From NCBI GenBank assembly GCA_034440615.1, contig JAOTOM010004052.1, positions 151,190 to 215,189 on the forward strand: DNA of 64,000 bases. The letters run 5' to 3'. The position numbers and the translations under genes were made by a program. A model generated the notes under the pieces. The model did not search any database, was not told where the DNA came from, and saw only the letters and a program-made list of their open reading frames with translations. Positions within the stretch are counted from its first letter, which is position 1. Every line of letters starts with the position of its first letter. Positions 45,208 to 57,900 of this stretch are shown here, piece after piece. This DNA is from Ashinkailepas kermadecensis. Taxonomy: Eukaryota > Arthropoda > Thecostraca > Neolepadidae.

Positions 45208-48200
45208 GTGTGTGTATATAAATGCGTATGTATATGCATTGGGCAGGGGTGTCGATTTTTCAAAAACATTTCGGGGGGGGCCGAAGTGCCAACGCACTAG
45301 AACCCGGTGCCAACGCACAATTTTCCGGTGCTCTGGTCGATTCGACGGAGTCTCCTTGTGGTTTTTGTGGTGAAGTCTGTTTTTGTAAGCCCCCTGCAGG
45401 CTATTTTTGGACCCCGGTACGATTCTTCGGGCTCCCGGTGCGGTTTTTTTCGGGTGCCCCAACAGGATTCTTTTCCGGCGTCCGACGACTTCTTATTTTG
45501 TGGATCCTTGACGTAATTTTTGTGTCCGCAGGGTGACATTCCGGGTATATATTGGTCCTTGGGAAGCCAGCTGCAATTTGTGGGGCTCCGGCACGACGTT
45601 TTGGCCCCAGTGAGATTTTCAAGAGAAGCGGTGTTAATTTTTTTTGGTCTAAGTGCGATTTTTTGGGGTCCCGTGGTTACTTGTTGGGATCCCTTGCGGT
45701 GGCTACGACACGTTTTTGGGGGCCCAACAAGTTTTGTGGGCTTTTGGAGCCATTGTTGAGATCCCAGATTGATTTTCCGTGTCCGGACTGTTTTCATTTA
45801 CCCGGCTTCATTTGTTGGGTGATCTCAACGATACTTTTAGAGCCCCGGTGGGACCTATCAGGCCTCTGGCGTGATTTTCAGGGGCCCGGGTGATAATTCT
45901 TAGTACCCCAGTCTCAGCGTGATTATCAGGAGGCCCCGGCCCGACCGTTTGTGGCCCCAGTCGTGATTTTCTTGAACCCCGGCACGACTTGTTTGCGGCC
46001 CCAACGTGATTTTCAGGGCCCAGGCGCAAACTTTTGAGGCCCCAGCGTCATTATCGGGGCCCCTGCGCTACTTTTTGGGGCCCCCAATGTGATTTTTCTG
46101 AGCCCCGGTGCGATTTTTGGTGGACCGAATGCAATTCTTAGGGAGCATGGCGCATTTTTTCCTGAGCTCGGCGGATTCTTGGGGGCCCCACAACCTATCA
46201 GGAGGGGGGGGGGGAGGAAACTGCCCACAATGCCCCCTCCTCCATTCGGTATGTCACTGTGCCATGCAATGATGCAACATAAGAATCCAGGAATAGTTAA
46301 TCTGTTTCAGCACTCACCTGTGATTTCAACTCCCCAGTTATCCAGACAGTTTGAGGCAAGTCAAACATCTGCTACATGGAATCAGCAAGGATGGATTGTA
46401 AGGCAACATGGATACCATGGAATTCAGGTCACAGTATGCTGCAATAAATACCTTCTTCAACAGACTGCTTTGGAGATGGATGAGCTCCTGAAGTTTGGTC
46501 AGGGTTGGAGTTGGAGATGGATGGAGCAACACTGTGAAGGACATAACATATGGTTCAAGAGACTTCTGTTTCCATTACCAATACAGGGGATGAAGTAACA
46601 TTTTCATTGACTTCTATGGTTTTCATTGGCTTCATTGACTTCTATGGTGTCCTGAGTAAGTAGGACAATCGATATGGCTTTCTGCTATATGCATCGTAGA
46701 AGCAATGTTATGCTGTAGCTTTTATACCCCAGTGAGAATAGTATGGATTCACTCATAAGTGAATTTGCAAACATACTGATATATCAGTTAACAACAATGC
46801 AGGGAGCTATGTGATCAAGACGGTCGATGTGCCCTAAAGCCCAAATAACTAAGTAACAATGCAGGGAATCTGCTGCATAACAGTTTGCCCATAAATTAGC
46901 CATGATATGTGGCATCATACTTCCCATGCTATTTAGAATAGTGAGCTATGTTTTGTGTACACACATCAGTACATTATAAATGTTAATTAAATGTTACACA
47001 CATCAGTTCCTTACAAGTGTCAGCAATACATTTCCTTCATGTGCTTTAAACATGGTTCAAAAAAGCACTGTCATCGATTTTAAACTTGCAAAAAGAGTGG
47101 GCCGCCTGGTGTTTTAAGTGCTATTTGAGTGAATTTGCTGGCTTGTTAGTGAACTGACCACTTATTGAGATATAAGTACTTTAACTTTGCCTGTTTCTAT
47201 CATGAAACATTTGTCATTTTCCAATACATCAGAAATCATCAGAATAACTTCTTGTCCACAAACCGGTGTATGCATTTCTATGAGTTTCTCATATTTATTA
47301 ACACAAATGATGTAGATCTGATTTGCAAATGTATAACACAGAAAATGATATCAGCACAGGATTCCATTCCTAAAAATATAGTACTTTCAACATGTTAGTG
47401 TTCTTTTACATTTCAACATGTTAAGTTTGGTTACATTTGTATCGTAAAACAATACATTGCTTGACATTTTTACAACTTGATGTTTTGGTTTTGTTTACTC
47501 CAAAGGGAGGTTAGGCTAGGTTAGGTTAGGTTATGTTGCATTTCTTTTTTTTAAAAAAAAAATATTATCCTGTCACCTAATTCAAAGCCTTTTTTATTGT
47601 TATTTTGCTCACAACCTGAAATGTAGGCATTTGCATAGAAAATGAGTGGTGCCATCAACTGAGTCACATTCATAAGCATTGCATTGAAATGATACATTCC
47701 ACGAATTCATAAAACACCCTAAAACACAAATTTACCAAAATGAGCAGTAACATCATGTTCATCACATTCCTCAACATTGCATGGAAAAAAATTCCAGAAA
47801 TCAGAAATTACCTTAAAGGAAACTAACCACCTTGCCGAAATTCTGCAATCATACTAATTAGGGGTATTGGCACCTGAAAATGATGAATATGACATTGGTT
47901 TTCCGAAATATTATGCCCATACTTCAAAAAACGGGATTTGGAAGGTTTTTTCTTTTTATCATAGGCCTCTAAAGGTTCGCCTTCAGGTTTTATTAAAGTT
48001 TAATTAATTTAATTTAATTTAATTTTTAATTAAATTTAAATTAAATTTAATTAAAGCCTTTAGGTTTAATTAGGTTTAATTAGGTTTAATTAAATAAAAG
48101 GTTTAATTTCCATTGAAATGCTGTTTGCTTCCATATGCTTCCATATGAAGGAATTTTCACAACGCCCACCGAGTCTGTCCATGTCCCAAAACCGATGATA

Positions 48201-51200
48201 AAAGGCCTTATAACTTCGGCTGGAAGATGTTTTGGACCGAACGGAGTATGAGGTAAGTGATTTCTCGACGTGGTCTTCAAAACTGCTATCTCAGTTAAAA
48301 TCCCATTATATAGGTGGTTAGTTTCGTTTAAGCTGTAAATTTACCAAAAGGTGTGCCAACCCCTGGACGGAAATGCAACACTAGGTGCCCCAATCCGGGG
48401 CAGAAAAAAGCACTAAGAGCAGTGGAATAAAAATATGAATAAAAGTAAACTAAAAACAGCTCTTCTTGAAGACAAACGTGGTAGTTATGTGATATTAACA
48501 TGGAAACCCTGAGCACAAATCAGAAAAGGGCATAGACTGGACTTGTTCAAGCTTACCTGCAAACTTCTTCAACTACTGTTCCTTTGGGAATTAAATAGCA
48601 AGCTATTTATTCACTATTTAGAATAACACCAATCTGCAGATACATCGGAATGTGCGAAGTACAAAAAACGAATCAGTACGTCACTTGAGATTGGCCTCCG
48701 GATTAAACACTGCGCGCAATTGCACCACAAATGTCTCACCTCCGTCACATTTGTCGACCGCAACCGCAAATTTAGACTTCGGGCGCTGGGATTTCTGTAA
48801 CTGGATTTTTTCTCCTTGGATGCTACCATTTTGGATGTTCTGAGGAACGCCCATCACGATGTGTAGCATTTAATACGCGCTGTCGTCTATCAAATCTCTC
48901 CAGACACATTTGGTGATGGGTTTTGACCTTATATAACTTACAAGCAGGTGTTTATCACTTCTGCAGCCGCCATAGGCCCGTATTTCTGAGCTGTGACGTC
49001 ACGAGTGCAATTGCCAGGCTGCGCCGAATTTCTCCACCGAATTTGGAATATGCCCGATTTATGCTCGGGTTCGTCGGTAAATAAGCCTCGGTAAAGCGAC
49101 GATAAACTATGTACCGCGTTGCCAAGGATTAAGGCTGCAGTTAGCGTGTTCAATATGTTTGATGGCACGCAGTAATGTTCCTACCTAATTTAAAAATGAA
49201 AAATAATGCGGTTGAAAAAGCAGGGTTCTTAGAGAGATTCGAACCCGCCAACTCTGGATCTCGAGTTTGAGTTCATACCTCTGCGCCACACGGCTGGGCG
49301 TAACTGCCCCGAAGTTTGGGATGCGGGCTGGGCAGTGTGCAAGGAAAAATACTTTGACGCTATATACCGCGATAGTTTCGATTGCTAGAGCAAAAGTGGT
49401 GGATAAATTGGTGAAAGATTTCGAAGCGATCCTTTTTGAGTGCCAGAATCATGCGAAATGGCGCAATATAATCCGATATATGGTGTTTTCGGAAATCGCA
49501 GCAGCTCCCTGTACAGCATAGGAATCGGGCTATATCGAACTGGTTACGTCACGATCAATCAGTCCGAAGCGTTCAAATCATCTAGTGACTGTACCTGATT
49601 AAATGGCCTTGCTTACAAGGTTCGTTTAGAAAGTCTTTTTAAGCTACGGCCTAGTACCTACCTGTTGCTTTCTTCAAGAATGGCAATTATAATACAGTGT
49701 GCATGCAGCTTCTTGCTGACTTTTTTCTTTCATGGTATCATAAGCTAGCAGATATTACATGTTGATGTGGCTCTTGGTGCAGGTCGAGACTGGGATGCTG
49801 CGTATCAATAATGGATATATGCACATTGTCATTGGGATATAGGTGGTACCTGGGTAAATATCAAGCTTATAGTACGATGGATTGACTGCTGAAGACAAAT
49901 ATAGTTTGCAAATCCACAATCTCAATGAAAACTGATTGTTGTTGACTGGACTGGATTGTGTGCAAGTTTGACGATTACTGGAAATTGAGTGGGATGAATC
50001 CAGTTCAAGCTCCATATGCATGTGCTTCTGCCATTGGTCATGTGCGCAAGCATCATTATGACAATGCAATTCTTATCTAGTGGCTTTGCAGATTTTTTCA
50101 AACAATCTGGTTTCAAATGAATCAGCAGTAGCTAATCTCGACATTTTATGATGTAAGTCGTGCTTGCAAAGTGGAAGGAAATCCAACTCATTTGTTTTTT
50201 TTAACAAAACGTTCAATTTTGCAGCAAAAGGTGGAGAGTCAATCCACTATTCAATTCAAATCTGTTTCATTTCAGTACAAAATGTGCTGGTTGGCATCAA
50301 CTAAGTTTTGTAAGTAGCATGGTGTTTTTTGTCTTTTTTTCCTTTAACTTTCTTCTCAGCATAAAAATAGCATAGGCTATTGGGGGGGGGGGTGGCAAAT
50401 CAACATTGAGGGGGCCCAGATCAACATTGGTGGGGCCATGAACCCCAAAAAAGGATACAAATCGACGCCCCTGCTTGGTATGCAGGGGCGTCCGAACCCG
50501 AACTGTTTCTTTTCAGTACAAAATGTGCTGGTTAACATCAATGTTTCTACTTAGCATGGTGTTTTTCATTTTTTCCCTTTAGCTTTCTTATCAGCATAAA
50601 ATAGCATAGGTTATTGGGGGGGGCAAATCAACATTGGGGGGGGGGACAAGATCAACATTGGTGGGGCCATGGCCCCCACAAAAGGATACAAATCGACGCC
50701 CCTGGCATTGGGAGTTCATGAAATGTTTTACGCAGGGCGAACGTGTATATAAGCGGTCCTCGATTTTGGTGCTGTTTTCCGTTTTGCCGTCCTTTGTGTG
50801 GAATAAGTGCTTCAGCTAGAACATTGAGGGTTCCTCCTTGCAATGACAAGACGCAAGGTCCGACCAAAGCGCAACGTTTCGCCCTCTGCGAACGGAACCG
50901 ATGAATAGCACCAGTCGCTTCAAGTCTGCGGTACGCTTCGCCATATAGGGTGCTTTTGCTGTGGCAGAACTATGGCTCTGACCTGACACGTGGGCTGACG
51001 GTGAGCCATGCCGTCAGTTTGGCGGGAATTTGCTCTTCGATCAGTATTCCACCTGCTCTGGTGTTGAAGAGGTATCGGAAGTGTAGTAGCCTTTGTTTCC
51101 AGGAGCATTATTTCCCTTTTTAGTAAAATAGGATCCATCGTCCATCACATCAATTTGTTGTCCTGCTAGCATCACCTTATGCGCCAGCTTTTTAATTATT

Positions 51201-54200
51201 TGTTTCTGAGTGGTCTTGTGCCTTTCTATGGTTGCTGGAATATTTTTCCTGCATGAAATTCCTCCCGTTTTCAGTATTCTGCGCACATTATCCTTGTAAT
51301 ATATTGCACTTTTGGCTAGTTTTCTTGTTGGAATTCCTTGCTTTGTTTTTTCTTCTCTTGTAAGACAGGCATCTTCTCTTGTTCATCTTCTTTCGCTTCA
51401 GCCCCGACCGATCCTCCTCTTCTCTGATGTTGCTCTCCAGCTCATGCTGCCGTATGATAGCAAAACAGATTGCTTGATGTACGTTCAAGGCCAGCAAATC
51501 GCGCACAGTGAACATTTTCCAAATTCACGGTGCTGTTCGTAAAACTCTAGTCACGATAGTATGCGGCATGGGTCCTTCTTTATCGCCTCCAAATTCAGCA
51601 CAAACATGACGCATTTATTCGCAAATGATTCCACGTGAAAGATAAGTAAGCGGACTTCAACGTGGCGTAACTTTTAAGCATCTACCCAGAGAACAAGATG
51701 AGCTATACCCGTTAAGTTTTGGTCACGGTTTTACTACTGACCCGTTAGACCCCGTGGGTCGTGTATATGTGCTGGCGGATAACTCCGTGAAGACCGAGCG
51801 TTACCGACCCCTCGTGATGTTATCCAAGCGTGAGCACGACAGCTGGGCGATTAGCCCTGACAACAGGAGCAAAAACAGTAGCGAGGGTGTGTAGGTAATT
51901 TAGCCAGACAGGCACCACTACTGAAGTCGGGAACGTAGGTTGCAGGGAGGGGCCGGTAATGAGAACCGACATTCAAGGTGCACGCGATCACCCAACCACT
52001 CGTTGCTCAACTGCTCTTCTTTATAATGCACCTACAACCTTCGATGGGAGAGTTGCATCGCCGTCCCGTTCCACCTCGCCACGAGTGAAATTATTCAATG
52101 ACTCCGCCCGTGAGGTATGGATAAACGCCAACTGCTTATAGGCCTCTGGTGTGTGTGCGCATAGACATGATCTGCGGAGCGGGCACGGCCGAGTACGTGC
52201 CGAGTACACTTTCAGCTGCCCCTCAGCGCGTCAGGACCACGTCAGGACCACGTTACACTTGTGACCTCCGTCACGGAACAGTCGGCGCGCCAGTCTTCGG
52301 CACCACCTACACTCAGCTGCTGACGCCGTGCCGTGCTCATTCACAACAAGTTATCGCTGCGTCCTATTGATTCCACAATGAAGCCTCATTATTCACATCG
52401 TGTCATATGATTGATATTCATTCATATCAGTGGCGCAGCCAGGATTTTCGTAAGGGGAGGCCGGACAAAAAATGTCATGGAACGGAGACCGCTTTAGGCG
52501 TGCTTTGCGCTCAGGAATTTTTTTTCGGTTTTTCGTGTTGCAAATCTCAAACTTTCTCGTTTAATTTACTCTTTTTTCGTTCCTAATGAAGGCGAGCAAT
52601 CGCCTCTCCGTCTCCCCTCCCCTCTCTTGGTGTATCTCCGATCGATATTCATATTCGTGTTCAGATTCATCTTCATATCACCGTTCTTCAATGCTTATAT
52701 TGATTGTTATTGTACTGATTCTAAGCCAACAATCGCTCGCAACAGAGTGGTGACAGAGGTGTCCTGCACCACCACTCGGTACCGGGCAGTGGTGACAGAG
52801 GCGTCCTGTACCACCACTCGGTACAGACCAGCGGTGACAGGGGCGTCCTGCACCACCACTCGGTACAGGACAGTGGTGACAGAGGCGTCCTGCACCACCA
52901 CTCGGTACAGGACAGTGGTGACAGGGGCGTCCTGCACCACCACTCGGTACAGAACAGTGGTGACAGAGGCGTCCTGCACCATCTTCCACAAACAATTCGT
53001 CTTGCTTTCCTCCTAGAGTGTAAGAGCTGATTTCGCACCAGAACAGTTGGAGCCAATTTTCGCCGCCTTCGAACCACTGCTGTGCAAAGCCATGTGGCCG
53101 GCGCTGAGCCATCCGAAGTTGATAAGCTGGCGCAATGCTGGCAGAGCAGTTACCCTGCCAATTTACTGGATGCTACACACATACATTCATCTAGACAGGA
53201 AAATAAGGAAACAAATGACTGAGCTAGCACGAAGAAGCACTACCTGACCGCGGATGAGTACCACGATGCATGCGCAGAGTAACACAACGAGACACGTCGA
53301 CCCGTTTCAGGAAACGGCACATCAGCTGTGGCGTTCGAGATTCCGCTGGACACGGCAGAGAGTCTGATCCAGCGGCACCCGCCCAAGCGGTTCACTCGGC
53401 TCGAAGACAACCAGCTGACGCTGGAGATCTTCAAAGGCAAACACGCCGACGCGACCGACCGGCGTAACAAGGTAGCCGTAACAGTAGCAAGGTAGCCGTA
53501 ACAGTACAAGGTAGCCGTAACAGTACAAGGTAACCGTAACAGTAACAAGGTAGCCGTAACAGTAGCAAAGTAGCAGTAACAATAACAAGATAGCCGTAAC
53601 AATAACGAGGTATCCGTCCCAACGGCGGCGGCGGTGTGAACACACGCGCCGATCGCCACCACCACGGTGCGGGACAGGGAGAGCGGTCGCGAGAACTTCC
53701 GCTCATCCTTGTCGCTCACACAGCCATCAAACAGGCCAACTGTTAGCCCCGTGGCGTGGGAAGGACGAATCCCACGTGTAGTCGTCCCACATTATTCGTC
53801 TGTCTTCCCGCGTTATTCGCCTGTCGTCCCACATTATTCGCCTGTCGTCCCACATTATGCGTCTGTCGTCCCACATTTTTCGCTTATTATTCCACATTAT
53901 TTGCCTGTTGACCCACATTATCCGTCTGTTGATTCACATTATTCGCCTGTCGACCCCATTATTCGCCTGTCGACCCACATTATTCGCTTGTCGTCCAACA
54001 TTATTCGCTTGTCGTCCAACATTATTCGCCCGTCGTCCCACATTGTTCGCCTGTCGTCCCACGTTTTTCGTATGTCGACCCACATTATTCGTCTGTCGAC
54101 CCACATTATTCGCCTGTCATCCCACATTATTCGTCTGTCGACCCACATTATTCGTCTGTCGACCCACATTATTCGCCTGTCATCCCACATTATTCGTCTG

Positions 54201-54874
54201 TCGTCCCACATTATTTGCCTGTTGACCCACGCTATTCGCCTGCCGTCCCATATTATTCGCCTGTCGTGCCACATTATTCGCATGTCGACCCACATTATTA
54301 TAACTCGCGCCGGGTCAAAAATCGCTCCGGGTTCCCCAAATATGGAGTTGAGGGCCCGAAAATTATCGTCCGGGTCTGAGAAGCCGCTAAATATTGTCGG
54401 TTGCCCCAAATAAATACGTGGCCTTAAAAAAGTCGCACCGGAACCAGAACACAAAACCAACCCGAGGACCCCAAAGATAAGCAGATATGGTGAAAGATAC
54501 ACGTCCAGGGTCCGGAAAATCGTTCTGCAGCCCCCAAAATCCTACAAGGAGGCCTCCAAAAATCGTGTACGGCCCCTGAAAATACGTACTGGGTCTCAAA
54601 ACTTCGTGACAGGGCACACAAATATGGCGCCGGAGGCCCGAAAAATCACTGCCAGAACCCAGACATCGAATAATTCAGAAGAAATCCCGAAGAATAATGT
54701 GGAGCCCAGAAAATGTTATCCGGTCCCCGGAAATTCAGTAGGCCACTAATTGTTTTAATTACAGGGGTCCCTCTGAACAAAAGCGGACGAAAATCGGGGA
54801 TTTTTCTCGACTGCGGGTACGTGGGTCCCCTCCAAATCCATTCGCCCCCCCCCCCTCCTCCCGCAGGTACGTCA

Positions 54875-54925
<51 letters not shown>

Positions 54926-57900
54926 TTTTCCCCTCTCGCTGCTCTTCGTTCTAGTTTCAGTTCCGTGTCACAAGAAACGCTGCTTATATACAAAGGTACT
55001 GAGATAAAATGTAACTGGAATCATTGGACATCGATAGAGACCAATGCAATGAGCCAATCTGAGGAATGCTTTTTGTTTCCAATCACCGCCACTGTGAGCG
55101 CACAAGCCAAATCAAAATTAAATTAGTAGTGCAGAATCATTTCAGTACTCAGATGCTACAATTCGCTTTACAATTGACTGGCACCCACACAGAGCTGTTG
55201 CACGGTAAGCATTGACCGGGCACCAAATGTTTGGTTAGCGACGGCAGGTACGTGTTGGTCAGGTCAGGGCAGCATTCCACCCAGCGGACACGCGATGCAC
55301 CACTCACGAGCCCCCACCAGGTGCTTACCAGTCATAGGAATCTAGGACAGCCAGTCGGAATGCCTGCCTCGGCCAGACAGGGGGCGGTGGGGAGGGGGGG
55401 GGGCAGACAGGGTCAAGCCACCTCTGTGTCGCTTACTCCCCCACCCCCACCCCGGTTTGCTCAATATACGGGCCTTGTGGTGTCCGTATGTCACCGGCAG
55501 CGCGCCCAGACATTCATTGGTTGGTTGGCTGTCCCTTAATGAGCGCCCTTGAATGGTTTTTGATGTTGAAAAACATGCATCTGCTAGCAACGGCTCAGTC
55601 AGGATCATTTTTCATGGAGAGGGAAGGGAGGAGGACCCGGTGCAGGACGGGCGCCGCTCCCCTGAGATGTCCATTTATTTCCGTCGGGGTGGCCCTTGTC
55701 AAGGTGCCTATACCACTTCTACAAAGCATAATTTTGGGAGGACAAGCCCTGCAACGGTCGAAGTGCCCCTCTCTGCAGAATGTAGGGGTTTCATATGCAG
55801 AGACTAGGGTGCCCCTCTCTGCAGACTGTAGGGGAGACTGCAACTGCTGGGGAGTCCCTCTCTGCAGACTATACAGAGACTCCCTACGATGGCTGGGACG
55901 CTCCTCTCTGCAGACTGCAGGAGTGTTCCTACAACGGTCGGGGGTGCCCCTAAAAGTCGCATTGCTCCATCAATATAGTGGAAAAGGTTCCTGAAACTTA
56001 TAGGGAGGGAGGAAGTGCCCTGGAGCCCCATCCTGGCCGCGCCATTGTTTGCTAGAACATTTCCGGGAAACGGAGATATGTAAGCTGCAAAATATGAACC
56101 GCCAAGGGGTACCCTGCCTGGGCGCGCCTCGATATGAACATTACCACCAGATCGATGCCCGGCTGCCGGCGTGGTGTCGTTATCGCTACCACGTGGGGCA
56201 GGGAGAGAGGAGGGCGGGGATGTAGCTTCAGATCTCTTTGTGGGTGCACATACATCCACTAACAAAATTTGAAGCACAAACATTGCTTGTGCGCCCACAA
56301 AAGGTTACAGGACTAGGGGCGCACTTCCCCCTTCGCTCTTATCTATTTGTGATGTTCCCCCTCACTACCTGAAAAGTCAACGTTGCGCCAAAATATAAAA
56401 TGTGCACCCACAGAGTTTTGGAAAATTTCGGGAGGGGAGAAGGGAGAGTGAACTTAGGAATGTATTCTAGCTTAATTACCACTGCGAGTCTGGAAGCAAC
56501 TCATCACTCATCCGTCTGTGCAGCTGTTGAACCTTTTACTAAGTCACTGGGATTTTCTATTATTTGTCGAATTGATCATTGCAATGCCTTTTTGCACCCT
56601 CCCCCCCCCCACACTTCTTCCTCTGGGCTGGCACGCACAGTAATTAACCTCCTGTTGGCCGCGGTTGGTGGGGAATTCCTATTGTGCCCGTACCAGGAGA
56701 GGTGACATAATACGGATGAGAATCGGCAAAGCTAAAACATTGTAGCGCTGGAAATCAATGGAGGCGCTCCAAGGCAACCAAATCAGTGGTGAACTCACTC
56801 AAGTGACAAACTTCGGTACGGCAACGTGTCCTGGTTAATGAAGCCTAGAATTGGTTGCAAAGACTTTAACTTCCAATACTTCGCCCGAATTTAATGCACG
56901 AATGTAGGACTTAAAGTAGCACCGATCTGCCCCAATCGTGTTTGGCGCTCGCGGTATCCCGAGCCGCCGCCAACTTTGATCCGCCTCTGGCTCCCGCCTT
57001 TGATCGCTGGCCTCCGTCCGGCCTGGTCGTCACCGACCGTCTCCCGCCACCACTCGGCGCGCCAATTTAGCGCCAAACGGCGTGGCGGCACGCCAGCTGA
57101 TCGGTGGCGCGCTTTTTTGTCTGCCACCGACAGATATTGAACCAGCGGGTGCAGAGCGCGCGAACGAGGAACCTGCGCAGCGCCGGCCGGGCCAAGTCGC
57201 GCACAACCACCCACTCCGATGACGATCCTGTGAGTACCTCAGTTGGACAATCCTCAGTCCTCAGTCCTCAGTGCCTCAGTTGGGCTGCGTTGACGGTATC
57301 CAGGTGAGTGGCGTTCTACCCATATTCGTAATGCAAGTGGCCAGGCAAGTGGCAGACGTGTCGAGGTGTGCTGAACAATGACATACAGGTGAGTCTCGCA
57401 AGCAATGACCAGGTATGTCGCATAGTTATATTTAGCATTTAGTTATGTTCTGCACTCGGTGAGACTGAACAATCAGTGTTTAGGCGGCCGGAGTGTGTGT
57501 CTCGTAATCGGCTACCATGTGTCGGGAGCACGTGCGCTTACGATGTACTAACAATTACAATGTGTTCATTTACATGTTGCCCGTCAGATGGCAGTTCCGT
57601 CAAAACAGATCTGGCTGACAGGTGCATTAAGCTGGTCTCCTGACCTTACAGATGGGACGAGCAGAACGTACATCATGTGGTGCAGACATTATTACGAGGA
57701 GGCACTGGGAACCACAGCCAATGCAATTGTGCTCTAGTTAGCGTTTCTAAGGTTCAGCTCCGAAGTCTAACCGCCAAAAATGGTTAATGCTTTCATGATT
57801 TGCTACAAATACACACGCCTTGGAGTCAGCCTTTCCCGCAGTAATTCAGCAACCCTGAGCGGGGATTACCCGGGATTCCTGCCGGGATTACTTGCCGGGA

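Noticed and set aside
53463..53480. CGTAACAAGGTAGCCGTA, identical to 18 nt near the 3' end of bacterial 16S rRNA (the universal 1492R primer site)
   Set aside because: No other rRNA sequence surrounds it; it is the exon 3 donor junction of a protein gene. It remains a possible weak primer-binding site in host-contaminated 16S work, but the primer's 3' end would mismatch.
53667..54413. 248-codon HIIRLSS repeat frame
   Set aside because: 21-bp minisatellite open on both strands.
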